Part shown: piece by piece, positions 43,580-52,304 of the stretch
Position numbering within the stretch: the first letter of the stretch is position 1
How the letters are laid out: every line of letters begins with the position of its first letter
Origin: CAWAHD01 sp963781785
GTDB taxonomy: Bacteria; Planctomycetota; Planctomycetia; Isosphaerales; Isosphaeraceae
NCBI GenBank assembly: GCA_963781785.1
Contig: CAWAHD010000002.1
Span: 2,170,001-2,234,000, forward strand
Direction: 5' to 3'
DNA length: 64,000 nt
Program-made: the position numbers and the translations under genes
Notes under the pieces: model-generated
What the model was told of the DNA's origin: nothing
The model's database searches: none
What the model saw: only the letters and a program-made list of their open reading frames with translations

Positions 43580-44237
43580 GGAACCTTTCCTCCGTCGTGC
43601 CTGAAGTCCGCTGAATACAGGCTGGAAGAAGGTTCAGCGAGATGTCCGCGAACCCGATTGGGTGGGAGGATTCCCTTGCCGCGGACGGGAGGCGCCCGAA
43701 CGCGCACTGGACTGATTCTCGCGGGGAGAGCGGCACGCGTCAAGCGGCCGGAGGACTTCCCAGGCTCGTGCCTGGATGACGAAGGTTCATTCATGCATAT
43801 TTTGACGCAGAGCAGAGGAAATCTGCGCGGAAGGCCCACCATCGGATTTCGCGGCACGGGTGATCCGGAGCAAGGATTTACGGAGCTTCGGATTCGGGCC
43901 CCATCTTGACGAGCTTCTGTCTCGGGGCTGTCTCGGGGCTTACGCCCCGAGCTGTACGATGCCGCCCCACTTCGGGGGCTACCCATACCGGCGCCCGGCG
44001 AAGTCGCAGGGCTGCCTCGGGGCTTGCGCCGAGCTGTACGATGCCGCCCCACTTCGGGGGCTACCGCTCCGTCTACGACGGCTCGCCCGGGTGGAACGAT
44101 GATGAGGCGGGGCGCCGACACTCGAGGGCGACGTATCGATTCGGCGATCATTGGCGTGGACCGCCGAGCGCGGAACGGTGTATAACGGCCGAAGGGCTGA
44201 ACAGGATTCGACACCCTTCGCTGGACGGAGCCGTGCG
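43580..44237. repeat. Divergent intergenic region with a duplicated ~50-bp unit
   Basis: 43932-43983 and 44016-44065 are near-identical: CTCGGGGCTTACGCCCCGAG or CTCGGGGCTTGCGCCGAG, followed by CTGTACGATGCCGCCCCACT and TCGGGGGCTACC. The first part is itself palindromic. The remainder of the stretch (43580-43930, 44066-44237) shows no supported gene. Confidence 0.6.
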
Positions 44238-46169
44238 ATGTCAATTCACGTGCGCTGTGCTTTCTCGCTACCGGCCGCAGACGCCACTTCTTCGTTCTCG
44301 ACGTGGCGGCTGAGGTCCGCGGCGACCATTTTGGTGGGGCTCGCCGTCGCAGAGGTCGCGCTCGTCTGGACAGGGCAAACAGCGTGCGCCGGCGAGGTCA
44401 AGGCGGGCGACGGCCATCCTCGCGCACGACGCATCATCGACGGGGTCGTCAAAACCTACCGCGCACTTCCTGCGTACGTCGAAGAGGGGCAAGTTACCGA
44501 AGTGACGCGGTTCCGCGGGAAGCAGCGGACGACCAGTACGCGCGTCAGCCTCGCGTTCTCGCGGCCGAACCGATTGGCGTTTCGCTCGGCGAGGACGGAG
44601 TTAGTGTGTGACGGCAAACAGCTTTCGATCGCGTGGGCGCCGTTTCGGCGCTACATCGAGATCAAGGCACCCGAGTCGATCACCTACTCGACCTTTACAC
44701 ATCGAATGGACGACGCGACGAGAACCGTCGCACTGTCGGCAGATCAGACGCACTTCCCTCTGGTCATGGCCCTGCTGTCGGGCAGTGCTCAAGCGGCAAG
44801 AATTCCGCCATTCTCGGGGGCGGGACTGGTCGTCGAACCGGATCGCAAACTCGATGGAAAGATGCTCCATTCGGTGCTCTATACGGAGCTCGTCGATCTG
44901 GATATGTCGGCCAGCATTCGCCTGCTCATCGATCCGGACACGAAGCTCGTAAGGCAGATTCAGGAGTTTTACCGGTACTCCCCTCAAGATCTTGCGCAGA
45001 TCGACAAAGAGGAGCCCGCGTTGCGCTGGAAAATCGAGAGGTCGTGGACCGCCTCGAGTATCCAGACCGGAGCCGCTCCGGCAGACCTCTTTCATTACCA
45101 GCCTCCTCAGGACTATACCCGGGTCGGGAACTTCAAGCACGTTACTCTGCTCGCCGCGGCGGGATTCGACCAACCGCTCATGGTTCGCCTGGGCAAGCCC
45201 GTCCCCGAGTTCACATTGACCGTCATCGATAACATGGGATCGAGCCGCAAGGTCTCCAGATCCGACCTGGCGGGCAAGGTCGTCGTCATCGCGTACTGGT
45301 CGATTCACAATCAACCATGCTTTGAAGCGCTGCGCGAGATCCGGAAGATCGTTCAGTTTGCAAACGCGGGTGACCGGGTTGTCCTTGTTGCGCTCAATGT
45401 GGACGAAGATCCCGAAGACATCAAAGAGCTGAGCAACCGCGTGCGCCAGGCTCTCGCGGGAAAGAAGGTCACGCTTGAGGGGGCTCCGGGCTGCTTGATC
45501 GCCGTTGATCCGACGGGAGCGATCTCCGACCTCCTACCAGTCGCCGGGCTGCCGGCCGTTATTCTGCTCGATGGCAAGGGCATCGTGCAAACGTCCCACG
45601 TCGGGACGGGGGCAGAACTGACGGCTGCGCTGGGAGCGGAAATCAAGACGCTGCTGGCGGGCGCGCCACTCGAAACACCCCAGTCAAAGGCGCTCAATCG
45701 CTTCGATGGCGACGAGTCCCGGCCCACGTTGCTGGCCGAGGAGCCGGGTGCCTTCAAGAAGATCGAAGATCTCGGCGGGGTCGTCATTCGCGCCGGCGGC
45801 GAGGGGCGCACCGCTGAAATCGATATCCAGATCGGCGAAAAAGTGCCTGGCGACGAGTTACTCGCGAAGCTTGTGCCGCACCTCAAGCAGATCGAGCAGA
45901 TCACACGTCTCCAACTGCAGAACACGCGTGTCACCGATGCCGGCCTCGAGCCACTGAAGGGAATGTCGAACATCCTATCCATCAATCTCGAAGGAACATC
46001 GATCAGCGACCGAGGGCTGGATTCCCTCAAGACCATCAGCAGCTTGCAGTATGTGTTTGCGGCGGGTACGCGGGTGACCGAGGGAGGAACCCTGGCCTTG
46101 AAGCGGGCTCGGCCGGGGCTGTTCGTGTATTACTTGGGACCGCCCGCCAGCAGTAGATCGACGGAATAA
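44238..46169 (+). CDS. Exported LolA/DUF2092-like - redoxin - LRR fusion protein
   Basis: 643 residues from ATG 44238. The N-terminal hydrophobic segment ('AATILVGLAVAEVALVWTGQTACAGEV') is a signal. Residues ~60-310 resemble the DUF2092/LolA-type half-barrel ('YRALPAYVEEGQVTEVTRFRGKQRTTSTRVSLAFSRPNRLAF'). Residues ~315-475 are a thioredoxin-fold (AhpC/TSA-TlpA) domain: 'GKPVPEFTLTVIDNMGSSRKVSRSDLAGKVVVIAYW', then S-I-H-N-Q-P-C361, 'VALNVDEDPEDI', 'VAGLPAVILLDGKG'. The first redox Cys is Asn (residue 358), so disulfide chemistry of the CxxC type is not possible. Two or three LRRs close the protein. This domain set is characteristic of planctomycetes; function is unknown. Confidence 0.85.
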   Translation: MSIHVRCAFSLPAADATSSFSTWRLRSAATILVGLAVAEVALVWTGQTACAGEVKAGDGHPRARRIIDGVVKTYRALPAYVEEGQVTEVTRFRGKQRTTSTRVSLAFSRPNRLAFRSARTELVCDGKQLSIAWAPFRRYIEIKAPESITYSTFTHRMDDATRTVALSADQTHFPLVMALLSGSAQAARIPPFSGAGLVVEPDRKLDGKMLHSVLYTELVDLDMSASIRLLIDPDTKLVRQIQEFYRYSPQDLAQIDKEEPALRWKIERSWTASSIQTGAAPADLFHYQPPQDYTRVGNFKHVTLLAAAGFDQPLMVRLGKPVPEFTLTVIDNMGSSRKVSRSDLAGKVVVIAYWSIHNQPCFEALREIRKIVQFANAGDRVVLVALNVDEDPEDIKELSNRVRQALAGKKVTLEGAPGCLIAVDPTGAISDLLPVAGLPAVILLDGKGIVQTSHVGTGAELTAALGAEIKTLLAGAPLETPQSKALNRFDGDESRPTLLAEEPGAFKKIEDLGGVVIRAGGEGRTAEIDIQIGEKVPGDELLAKLVPHLKQIEQITRLQLQNTRVTDAGLEPLKGMSNILSINLEGTSISDRGLDSLKTISSLQYVFAAGTRVTEGGTLALKRARPGLFVYYLGPPASSRSTE

Positions 46170-46251
46170 TCCCGGCGCAGCGCGCAGCTTGGTGTATGAT
46201 AAGATCCTGAATTCCATCCCAGAATCGCCGATCGCCGGCAAGGAGATGAAC

Positions 46252-46572
46252 ATGGTCGACCTGATCAAGAAGGCAATTTATACAGGTGTTGGCCTGGCCG
46301 TGCTCACCAAGGAACGGGCTGAAGAGCTCGTGAAGGAGCTCTCTCAGCAGGCCAAGCTTTCGGAGCAGGAAGGCAAGGAACTGTTTGAAGGTTTCGTGAA
46401 GCAATCGGAGAGTGCGCGCCAAGACTTCCAGACGAAGCTCGACGATGCCGTGCACGCAGTCGTCAAACGGCTCAACCTGGCGACCAAGGATGAAATTGCG
46501 AGCTTGAGAGCCCAGGTCGAGGAACTTTTGGCGAAGCGCGGTCAGGGCCCGTCCGGAGGAACAGGCGCATGA
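46252..46572 (+). CDS. Phasin-like / PHA granule-associated family protein
   Basis: 106 residues from ATG 46252, with AAGGAG six bases upstream (the ATG at 46246 touches the Shine-Dalgarno and is less likely). 'MVDLIKKAIYTGVGLAVLTKERAEELVKELSQQAKLSEQEGKELFEGFVKQSE' has the short apolar helix and amphipathic coiled coil of phasin-family/PhaF-like proteins, and 'VKRLNLATKDEIASLRAQVEELLAKR' is the standard C-terminal coiled coil with 'L-x-L-A-T-K-D-E-I'. These proteins bind poly(hydroxyalkanoate) granules or act as small helical scaffolds. No pha genes are nearby, so the granule link is inferred. Confidence 0.8.
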   Translation: MVDLIKKAIYTGVGLAVLTKERAEELVKELSQQAKLSEQEGKELFEGFVKQSESARQDFQTKLDDAVHAVVKRLNLATKDEIASLRAQVEELLAKRGQGPSGGTGA

Positions 46573-46677
46573 GCGCGCAAGAAAACGCGGGCGTCATCGA
46601 TCGGCAAAAACCGGGGCAAGAACATGACCACGGTTCTCGACCGCGGAGTTCGTGGCCGACAGAAAGGACGACGTAAG

Positions 46678-47109
46678 TCATTCGATCGCGGGCCGCACGT
46701 CGGGGACAATCTGGTAGCCATTGGCCAGCGAGTTGGTCATGTTGAACAAGCCCACGATGGCCATGATCTCCCCGAGTGTTTCCTCGTCCACTCCCTGCTT
46801 GCGCAAAGCGGCAGTGTGCGAGTTGATGCAATAGGGACAGCCGTTGGTCGCCGAGACAGCCAGCGCGATGATCTCACGGGTCTTGGCGTCAAGCCGCGAG
46901 TCGCGGCCGGACGCCTCGGGATGCATCAGCGTTTTCAAACTGTTCCAGACCACCTCGAGCTGCACCGGGTTGGTGGCGAGCGTGCGCCAGAACGCCGGTA
47001 CGAAATCAATGTTCTTCGTGCGCTTTATATCGGCAAAAATCGCGGCGACCTTGCTGGTCGCAGCGCGGTCGTCAACAGGACGAACCGTCGCGATACGATC
47101 ATCGAGCAT
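46678..47109 (-). CDS. Carboxymuconolactone decarboxylase (AhpD-like) family protein
   Basis: 143 residues from ATG 47109, AGGAGG-like sequence upstream. All-helical, with the AhpD/CMD motif 'AVSATNGCPYCINSHTAALRKQG': Cys91-x-x-Cys94 and His98, the redox/peroxidase triad of AhpD-type proteins. Upstream 'FVPAFWRTLATNPVQLEVVWNSLKTLMHP' is also standard. Such proteins often act as alkylhydroperoxidases or redox partners. It is convergent with the phasin-like gene and divergent from the hydrolase. The physiological partner is unknown. Confidence 0.9.
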   Translation of the reverse strand: MLDDRIATVRPVDDRAATSKVAAIFADIKRTKNIDFVPAFWRTLATNPVQLEVVWNSLKTLMHPEASGRDSRLDAKTREIIALAVSATNGCPYCINSHTAALRKQGVDEETLGEIMAIVGLFNMTNSLANGYQIVPDVRPAIE

Positions 47110-47269
47110 GTCGGTCCTCCTTTTTTCCCGCGTCGAAAGCTCAGCGTACCACGCGTGAGAGGTTTTGTGCAGGCATGCGCAGCAGGCCGCCGATCGAGGG
47201 GGGGACGGGCATCCTGCCCGTCAGGCAAACTCGCTGCGAAGATCGTGGCCGTGGACTTGGGAGATTCTG

Positions 47270-48208
47270 ATGCGACTCGGAGCATTATCTTCTCCATCGC
47301 GGGTCCGGATTGTGCGCTGGGCACTCTTCGCGGTGGTGATGCTTGCGATCTGGCTGGTTGCTTCCGCAGCCGTGGCCTATCGGCTCACAACGCGGCGCCG
47401 GCCTCGATTCGAAGAGCCCTCGCCACGAGTGGCGTGGGGACAGGTCGAGGGCCATCGAATCAAGACGCGTGACGGAGAGGAGATCGGCGCATGGTTTGTC
47501 GATAGTCGAACCGACGGCCCGAGTGTGCTCGTCCTGCACGGCAATAACGGCAGCCGGCGGAACAGCCTGAGCCGGGCCGAACTGGTGGCATCCGAAGGCT
47601 GCGCGGTGTTGATGGTGTCATTGCGGGCACATGGCGATTCCACGGGCCAGTACCATGACGTCGGCTTTGGAGCACGCCAGGACGTCTGGGCTGCCGTCGA
47701 ATTCCTCGAAGCCCGACGACCGGGCCGCCCCATCATGGTGATCGGTACCTCGATGGGATCGGCCGCCGCGGTGTTTGCCGCGGGTACGCTCGGCCATCGC
47801 GTTACGGGCTACATCCTCGAAAGCCCATACCAGGATTTGAAAGTGGCGGTGTGGAATCGAACCAACGCTTACTTGCCGCCAGGCCTGAGCCATGCTGCCT
47901 ACCTGGGGCTAAGGATTGTCGGGCCCATCTTCCTCCCGCACCTGGACCAGATTTCACCGGAAAAGGCGATCACGGCCATTCCCGATGACGTGCCGGTTTT
48001 AATCCTGGCCGGTGAACGCGATCCCCTGGCGCGCCCGGAAGAAGCTCGAGTTCTTTACGAGGAGGTCGCGACGCATGGCCGGCTGCAATTGTTCCCGAGT
48101 GCCGGCCATGGCGACCTGTTGGGCTCGTCCCCAGAGCTCTATTCACGTACGGTAGGGGAATTCTGTCGGCAGGCATGGGCACGCGGGGGGCTCGGTTCAT
48201 CTCAATAA
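47270..48208 (+). CDS. Membrane-anchored alpha/beta hydrolase
   Basis: 312 residues from ATG 47270. One N-terminal TM helix ('IVRWALFAVVMLAIWLVASAAVAY') anchors a Serine aminopeptidase-S33/BAAT-like hydrolase: oxyanion region 'VLVLHGNNGSRRNS', nucleophile elbow G-T-S161-M-G-S, acid 'LILAGERDPLA' (Asp near 252) and 'LFPSAGHGDLL' (His near 281). The catalytic triad is complete. The usual class is a membrane-bound esterase or peptidase-like enzyme; substrate unknown. An upstream open frame from 47165 has no TM-compatible start and is not used. Confidence 0.88.
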   Translation: MRLGALSSPSRVRIVRWALFAVVMLAIWLVASAAVAYRLTTRRRPRFEEPSPRVAWGQVEGHRIKTRDGEEIGAWFVDSRTDGPSVLVLHGNNGSRRNSLSRAELVASEGCAVLMVSLRAHGDSTGQYHDVGFGARQDVWAAVEFLEARRPGRPIMVIGTSMGSAAAVFAAGTLGHRVTGYILESPYQDLKVAVWNRTNAYLPPGLSHAAYLGLRIVGPIFLPHLDQISPEKAITAIPDDVPVLILAGERDPLARPEEARVLYEEVATHGRLQLFPSAGHGDLLGSSPELYSRTVGEFCRQAWARGGLGSSQ

Positions 48209-48227
48209 GAATTGGGGAGGGAGGGTC

Positions 48228-48977
48228 ATGTCAAAGCAGAGAGTTTCACGAAACGCCCCGTGCCCATGCGGCAGCGGGAAGAAGTACAAGAAGTGCTGCT
48301 ATGGGAAAGGATTCGAGTGGGTCGAGGACGAGGACGGAGCGGTTGGCAGGTCCATTCCCATGACCGAGGATATGACCAGAGTCTTTGAGCAAGCTCGGCA
48401 AGCGTTCATCGACAAGCATGGCCGGGACCCTGAGCCAGATGAATTGCTTTTCACCGACTTGCCCCACCTGGAGCATCTGGAGGCCATGTTAGCTGGCGAC
48501 ATGAAGTCAACGGGTCTGGACCCTGCCTTCATCTATGCTTTCGAGCAGACTGGTCTGCTCGTCTCGGAGGAGAACCAGCATTTGATCCCACAGAAGAATC
48601 TGGAGGAATGGAAATCAGCCGTCGAGGAATATCGGAGCAAGCACTCAAAGCGACAGAAACCCATGACGTACCCGTTGGGCACCATGGCGTTCTACGGCCC
48701 GGACGAAAAGACCACGACCAAGATCGCCGCGGGTGTGTTCACGGCCGAGAATTCCGAGGCGATCATCAAGCGCTGGGTTGCGACCGACGTGACGACCAAC
48801 CCCAAGATCCAGCGAGAGATTCTGGAATTCTTCAAAGAGCACGGAGTCAAGTCGGTCTCAATGAGCGATGGGAATATGGGTTGTCCGCACGAGGAGGGCG
48901 AAGACTTTCCCGAAGGCGAGGACTGTCCGTTTTGCCCCTTCTGGAAGGGGAAACAGGGAAGCAACCAGTGGTTCTGA
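48228..48977 (+). CDS. SEC-C motif protein
   Basis: 249 residues from ATG 48228 with GGGAGGGAGGG upstream. The N-terminus 'RNAPCPCGSGKKYKKCCYGKG' is a complete SEC-C zinc-binding motif (CPCGSGKKYKKCC), also found at the end of SecA. The rest has no recognised domain: an acidic helical middle and a C-terminus rich in Cys and His ('MGCPHEEGEDFPEGEDCPFCPFWKG') that looks like a second zinc site. It begins 20 bp after the hydrolase gene and may be co-transcribed. Role unknown; protein or nucleic-acid binding is inferred. Confidence 0.85.
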   Translation: MSKQRVSRNAPCPCGSGKKYKKCCYGKGFEWVEDEDGAVGRSIPMTEDMTRVFEQARQAFIDKHGRDPEPDELLFTDLPHLEHLEAMLAGDMKSTGLDPAFIYAFEQTGLLVSEENQHLIPQKNLEEWKSAVEEYRSKHSKRQKPMTYPLGTMAFYGPDEKTTTKIAAGVFTAENSEAIIKRWVATDVTTNPKIQREILEFFKEHGVKSVSMSDGNMGCPHEEGEDFPEGEDCPFCPFWKGKQGSNQWF

Positions 48978-49036
48978 GGGCAGACCCGTCAGGCTGGTCA
49001 TGGACGGCCGGAACTCACGGCTGATTGGAAGATCCT

Positions 49037-49726
49037 ATGCCTGTACCCAAGGTTTTTCTCGATCGGGCCCTCGACGCGTCGCCAGCGCTCCGTATCAAGT
49101 TCGACCCGGAGTCCGATGAAAAACCGCAAACGGTCAAGGTGGCGCATTGCCTCGGGTCGCGCCCAGCTCGAGAAGGCCGCGAGTACCTCAACTCGCTTCG
49201 CGGTCATGCTGCGCTGGCCGAGCTCGTCGCGTTCTACGAGGAGCACGACGGGTTGCAGTTTTGCAACACATTCGACTCCAGGCATGATGAGGTGCGCCCG
49301 ATCCTTGAGCTAAAACCCGCAGAGAGTCTGGCCGGTTTCACCAATCGATATAGAGCCGGCGGTGATCTCGCGTGGACGATCGACCACAACAAGAGCCAGA
49401 GCCTGTACCGGGGCCCGGCTTCCTGGCTGGCGTTCGCGGAGATCGAATCGGGGCCCCTCTGCCTGACGATCTTCCTCGATGGCGACCACGCCGGAAAAGT
49501 TTTCTACGTGGCTCCACAACCGCCGTTCAATATCTTGCGGCCCATTGCGAAGGGTTTCGATGCTCTCCTCTTCCGGATCGCCGACGACGTTGCCGCATTC
49601 CTGCGGTTGGTTCGTGCGACAGTCAACCTGCGTGGTCCGGATGGCTTCAACTACGGCCTCGTGCCTGTCGAGTATTTGCCGCTTGGCGAGGCAGGCCCCA
49701 CAACACGGGGCCGGGCCAAACGCTGA
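49037..49726 (+). CDS. Conserved hypothetical protein (SUKH-like layout)
   Basis: 229 residues from ATG 49037 (MPVPKVFLDRALDASPALRI), 60 bp after the SEC-C gene. 'LAELVAFYEEHDGLQFCNTFD', 'LAWTIDHNKSQSLYRGPASWLAFAEIESGPLCLTIFLDGDHAGKVFYV' and 'LFRIADDVAAFLRLV' give the order N-terminal helix with 'x-Y-x-x-H-x-G', beta sheet, C-terminal helix seen in SMI1/KNR4 (SUKH) proteins. The match is by layout only. There is no signal peptide. Its role cannot be told from context. Confidence 0.6.
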   Translation: MPVPKVFLDRALDASPALRIKFDPESDEKPQTVKVAHCLGSRPAREGREYLNSLRGHAALAELVAFYEEHDGLQFCNTFDSRHDEVRPILELKPAESLAGFTNRYRAGGDLAWTIDHNKSQSLYRGPASWLAFAEIESGPLCLTIFLDGDHAGKVFYVAPQPPFNILRPIAKGFDALLFRIADDVAAFLRLVRATVNLRGPDGFNYGLVPVEYLPLGEAGPTTRGRAKR

Positions 49727-49990
49727 AGATGATCCGGATCGCCGCGATGTAGCGGCTTGACCCATGTACGGGATTGGCGGTACATAAACCGAGAACTCGA
49801 TTCCGGCTGTCGTGAGCCGATGCCGGGCTTGCCGCGGCGAACACGCAGGAGCCACGGGTTGTTCCGATCTGGCTCGCCAGAGCGATCGAAGGTGCCTCTT
49901 TTTTGGATCTCCTTGACCTCGCCACGAGGAATTGACATGCTCGTGGTGCCGTGAACGGCGGCGCGGTCGCAGCCCGGACGGAGCCAAGTC

Positions 49991-50578
49991 ATGAGCGGAT
50001 TGCGATTGAACCTGGGCTGTGGCATGAACCGTGTCGATGGGTACCTCAATGTCGATCGCTACGGCGAACCCGACGTGCGGCACGACCTGGAGGTCTTCCC
50101 CTGGCCCTGGCCGGACGACTCGGTCAGCGAGATCCTTCTGATACATGTACTGGAGCATCTCGGCCGCGACGCGACCGTCTACCTCGAGATCTGGAAGGAA
50201 CTGTACCGCGTGTGCCAGGATGGCGCGACGATCCTCATCGTCGTGCCTCACCACCGGCATGAATACTTCTTCAATGACCCGACCCATGTTCGTGCCGTCA
50301 CGGCCGAGGGGATCACTCTTTTTTCGCAGCGGCTGAACCGCCACTGGATCGCGACGGGCATCTCCAACTCGCCGCTGGCCATCTACCTGGGGATTGACTT
50401 CGAGCTGATCGAGCTCAAGCTCAAGCCGACCGAGCTCTGGCACCAATTCTACCCGGAGCTCCCGGTGGAACCGATGACCATGCTGCGGCATAGCGCCCCG
50501 TATAACAACCTGATCGAGGAGGTCCAGATGACTCTCCAGACCGTGAAACCGCCCGGCAGAAGAGCAAGCGAAACGTGA
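49991..50578 (+). CDS. SAM-dependent methyltransferase-fold protein
   Basis: 195 residues from ATG 49991. 'LRLNLGCGMNRVDGYLNVDRYGEPDVRHDLEVFPWPWPDDSVSEILLIHVLEHL' has motif I (L-N-L-G-C-G), the acidic strand-2 end (N-V-D) and the 'L-x-H-V-L-E-H' helix found in methyltransferases of cell-surface glycan clusters. 'EIWKELYRVCQDGATILIVVPHHRHEYFFNDPTHVRAVTAEGI' matches the post-core region. Substrate unknown. No glycan gene is adjacent. The 264-base gap before it (49727-49990) shows nothing recognisable. Confidence 0.85.
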   Translation: MSGLRLNLGCGMNRVDGYLNVDRYGEPDVRHDLEVFPWPWPDDSVSEILLIHVLEHLGRDATVYLEIWKELYRVCQDGATILIVVPHHRHEYFFNDPTHVRAVTAEGITLFSQRLNRHWIATGISNSPLAIYLGIDFELIELKLKPTELWHQFYPELPVEPMTMLRHSAPYNNLIEEVQMTLQTVKPPGRRASET

Positions 50579-50687
50579 CGAGCGATCGGCTGGAAATGCG
50601 GCGAACACGACAAGTTCACGACAATAGTTTGCAAGTATTTGTACTTTTCGATGCTAATCTTACGAGTGAAAAGGATCAGGTGAGCCG

Positions 50688-52304
50688 ATGATGTTCCGGA
50701 GGCTGGCGGTCGCGGCGGTATTGACCCCGATCTGGGCGGGCATTGCGCTCTCCGGGGGGGCCGGAGAGGCGAACGGAGAGCGCTGGTGGTCGCACGTTTT
50801 GGTCCTGGCCGATGACCGGTTCGAGGGGCGCGGCACGGGCACGCCCGGCCACCGGAAGGCAGCCGAGTATGTGGCAACCGAGTTCGGGCGGGCCGGGCTC
50901 AAGCCCGCGGGGACCGAGGGGTACTTCCAGCCGGTCCGGCTGATCGCACGTGAGCTCGACGAGGCGCATTCCAGCCTGGCGCTCGTCAAGGAATCCGGTG
51001 GCGAGGAGCCGCTCTTGCTGGGCCGCGACGCGATCATCAGCTCGGGGGTCGATCCGGCCGGGGACATCGAGGCTGAGATGATCTTCGCCGGCTACGGACT
51101 GTCGAATTCCGAAGCGCATCACGACGACTTCGCCGGACTGGACGTCCGCGGCAAGCTGGTTGTCATCCTGAGGGGAGCGCCCCCGTCGATCCCGGGCCCG
51201 CTGGCGGCGCACATGCAGTCTATCGGTGAGCGAGCCGCGCTCTTCAAACGGTTGGGCGCGATCGGCATCGTGAGCATCGTGAATCCCAAAAACATGGATA
51301 TCCCCTGGGAGCGATCGGCCCTGGCGCGGTTCATGCCATCGATGAGCCTGGCCGATCCCACGCTCGACGAGCTGCGGGGCCTGAAATTGGCCGTCACGAT
51401 CAACCCGGTTCATGCCGACAAGCTGCTCGCAGGATCAGGTCACACTTTCGCCGAGATCCTCGAAGCCGCCAGCGCAGGCAAGCCATTGCCACACTTCGCC
51501 ATCCCGGCCAGGCTCAAGGCCAGGGCGGCCGTCAAGCGCTCGGATGTCGTTTCACACAACGTCGTCGCCGTGCTGAGCGGCTCGGACCCGAAGCTCAAAA
51601 GTGAGTACGTCGTGTTCACGGCGCATCTCGATCATCTGGGGATCGGCAAGCCGATAAACGGTGATGCGATCTATAACGGCGCGATGGACAATGCATCGGG
51701 CATCGCCTCCATGCTCGACGTCGCCGCCATGCTCAAGGAGAGCGGCACGAAGCTGCGCCGCTCGGTGCTGTTCGTCGCCGTGACGGGCGAGGAAAAGGGC
51801 CTCTTGGGCTCGAAATTCTTCGCGCACGCGCCCACGGTCGACGCCCGGGCGATTGTCGCCAACATCAATACCGATATGTTCCTTCCTTTGTTCCCACTCA
51901 AGAAGCTGACGATTTACGGGGTCGACGAGTCTGACCTGGGAGATGACGCCAGGGCGGCGGCGGAAAGACTGGGTGTCGAGCCGCAGCGCAACCCGGAGCC
52001 GAAACGGAATATTTTTATTCGTAGCGATCAATATAGCTTCATCCGGCGCGGGGTTCCGGCGCTGGCCTTGAAGGTCGGGTTCGACAAGGGGTCGCCCCAG
52101 GAGCAGGTCCAGAAGAAGTGGCTGACCGAGCGGTACCACGCGCCGTCGGACGACGTCCTCCAGCCGGTGGACAAGGAGGCCGCCGGGGCGTTCGACGCGC
52201 TCGTGGCGGAATTGCTCAAGCGCGTCGCCAACCGCGAGGACCGGCCGCACTGGAAGGATTCCTCGTTCTTCAAGCGGTTCAGCGAGGAGCACGAGGCAAG
52301 GTGA
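50688..52304 (+). CDS. Exported M28 family zinc aminopeptidase with PA-type insert
   Basis: 538 residues from ATG 50688; 'MMFRRLAVAAVLTPIWAGIALSGGAGEANG' is a signal peptide. An N-terminal 'ADDRFEGRGTGTPGHRKAAEYVATEF' segment precedes a protease-associated insert ('AEMIFAGYGLSN', 'VRGKLVVILRGAPPS'). The M28 core has all metal ligands and the general base: H313-x-D ('AHLDHLG'), D334 ('MDNASG'), E368-E369 ('GEEKG'), Asp in 'NTDMF' and His in 'RYHAPSD'. Extracytoplasmic peptide or amino-acid derivative hydrolysis is expected. The stop codon overlaps the GTG start of the next gene, so the pair is translationally coupled. Confidence 0.93.
   Translation: MMFRRLAVAAVLTPIWAGIALSGGAGEANGERWWSHVLVLADDRFEGRGTGTPGHRKAAEYVATEFGRAGLKPAGTEGYFQPVRLIARELDEAHSSLALVKESGGEEPLLLGRDAIISSGVDPAGDIEAEMIFAGYGLSNSEAHHDDFAGLDVRGKLVVILRGAPPSIPGPLAAHMQSIGERAALFKRLGAIGIVSIVNPKNMDIPWERSALARFMPSMSLADPTLDELRGLKLAVTINPVHADKLLAGSGHTFAEILEAASAGKPLPHFAIPARLKARAAVKRSDVVSHNVVAVLSGSDPKLKSEYVVFTAHLDHLGIGKPINGDAIYNGAMDNASGIASMLDVAAMLKESGTKLRRSVLFVAVTGEEKGLLGSKFFAHAPTVDARAIVANINTDMFLPLFPLKKLTIYGVDESDLGDDARAAAERLGVEPQRNPEPKRNIFIRSDQYSFIRRGVPALALKVGFDKGSPQEQVQKKWLTERYHAPSDDVLQPVDKEAAGAFDALVAELLKRVANREDRPHWKDSSFFKRFSEEHEAR

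Noticed and set aside
50629..50660. Possible promoter (TTGCAA ... TAATCT) before the M28 gene
   Set aside because: Spacing between the boxes is 20 bp, too long for a confident sigma-70-type call.
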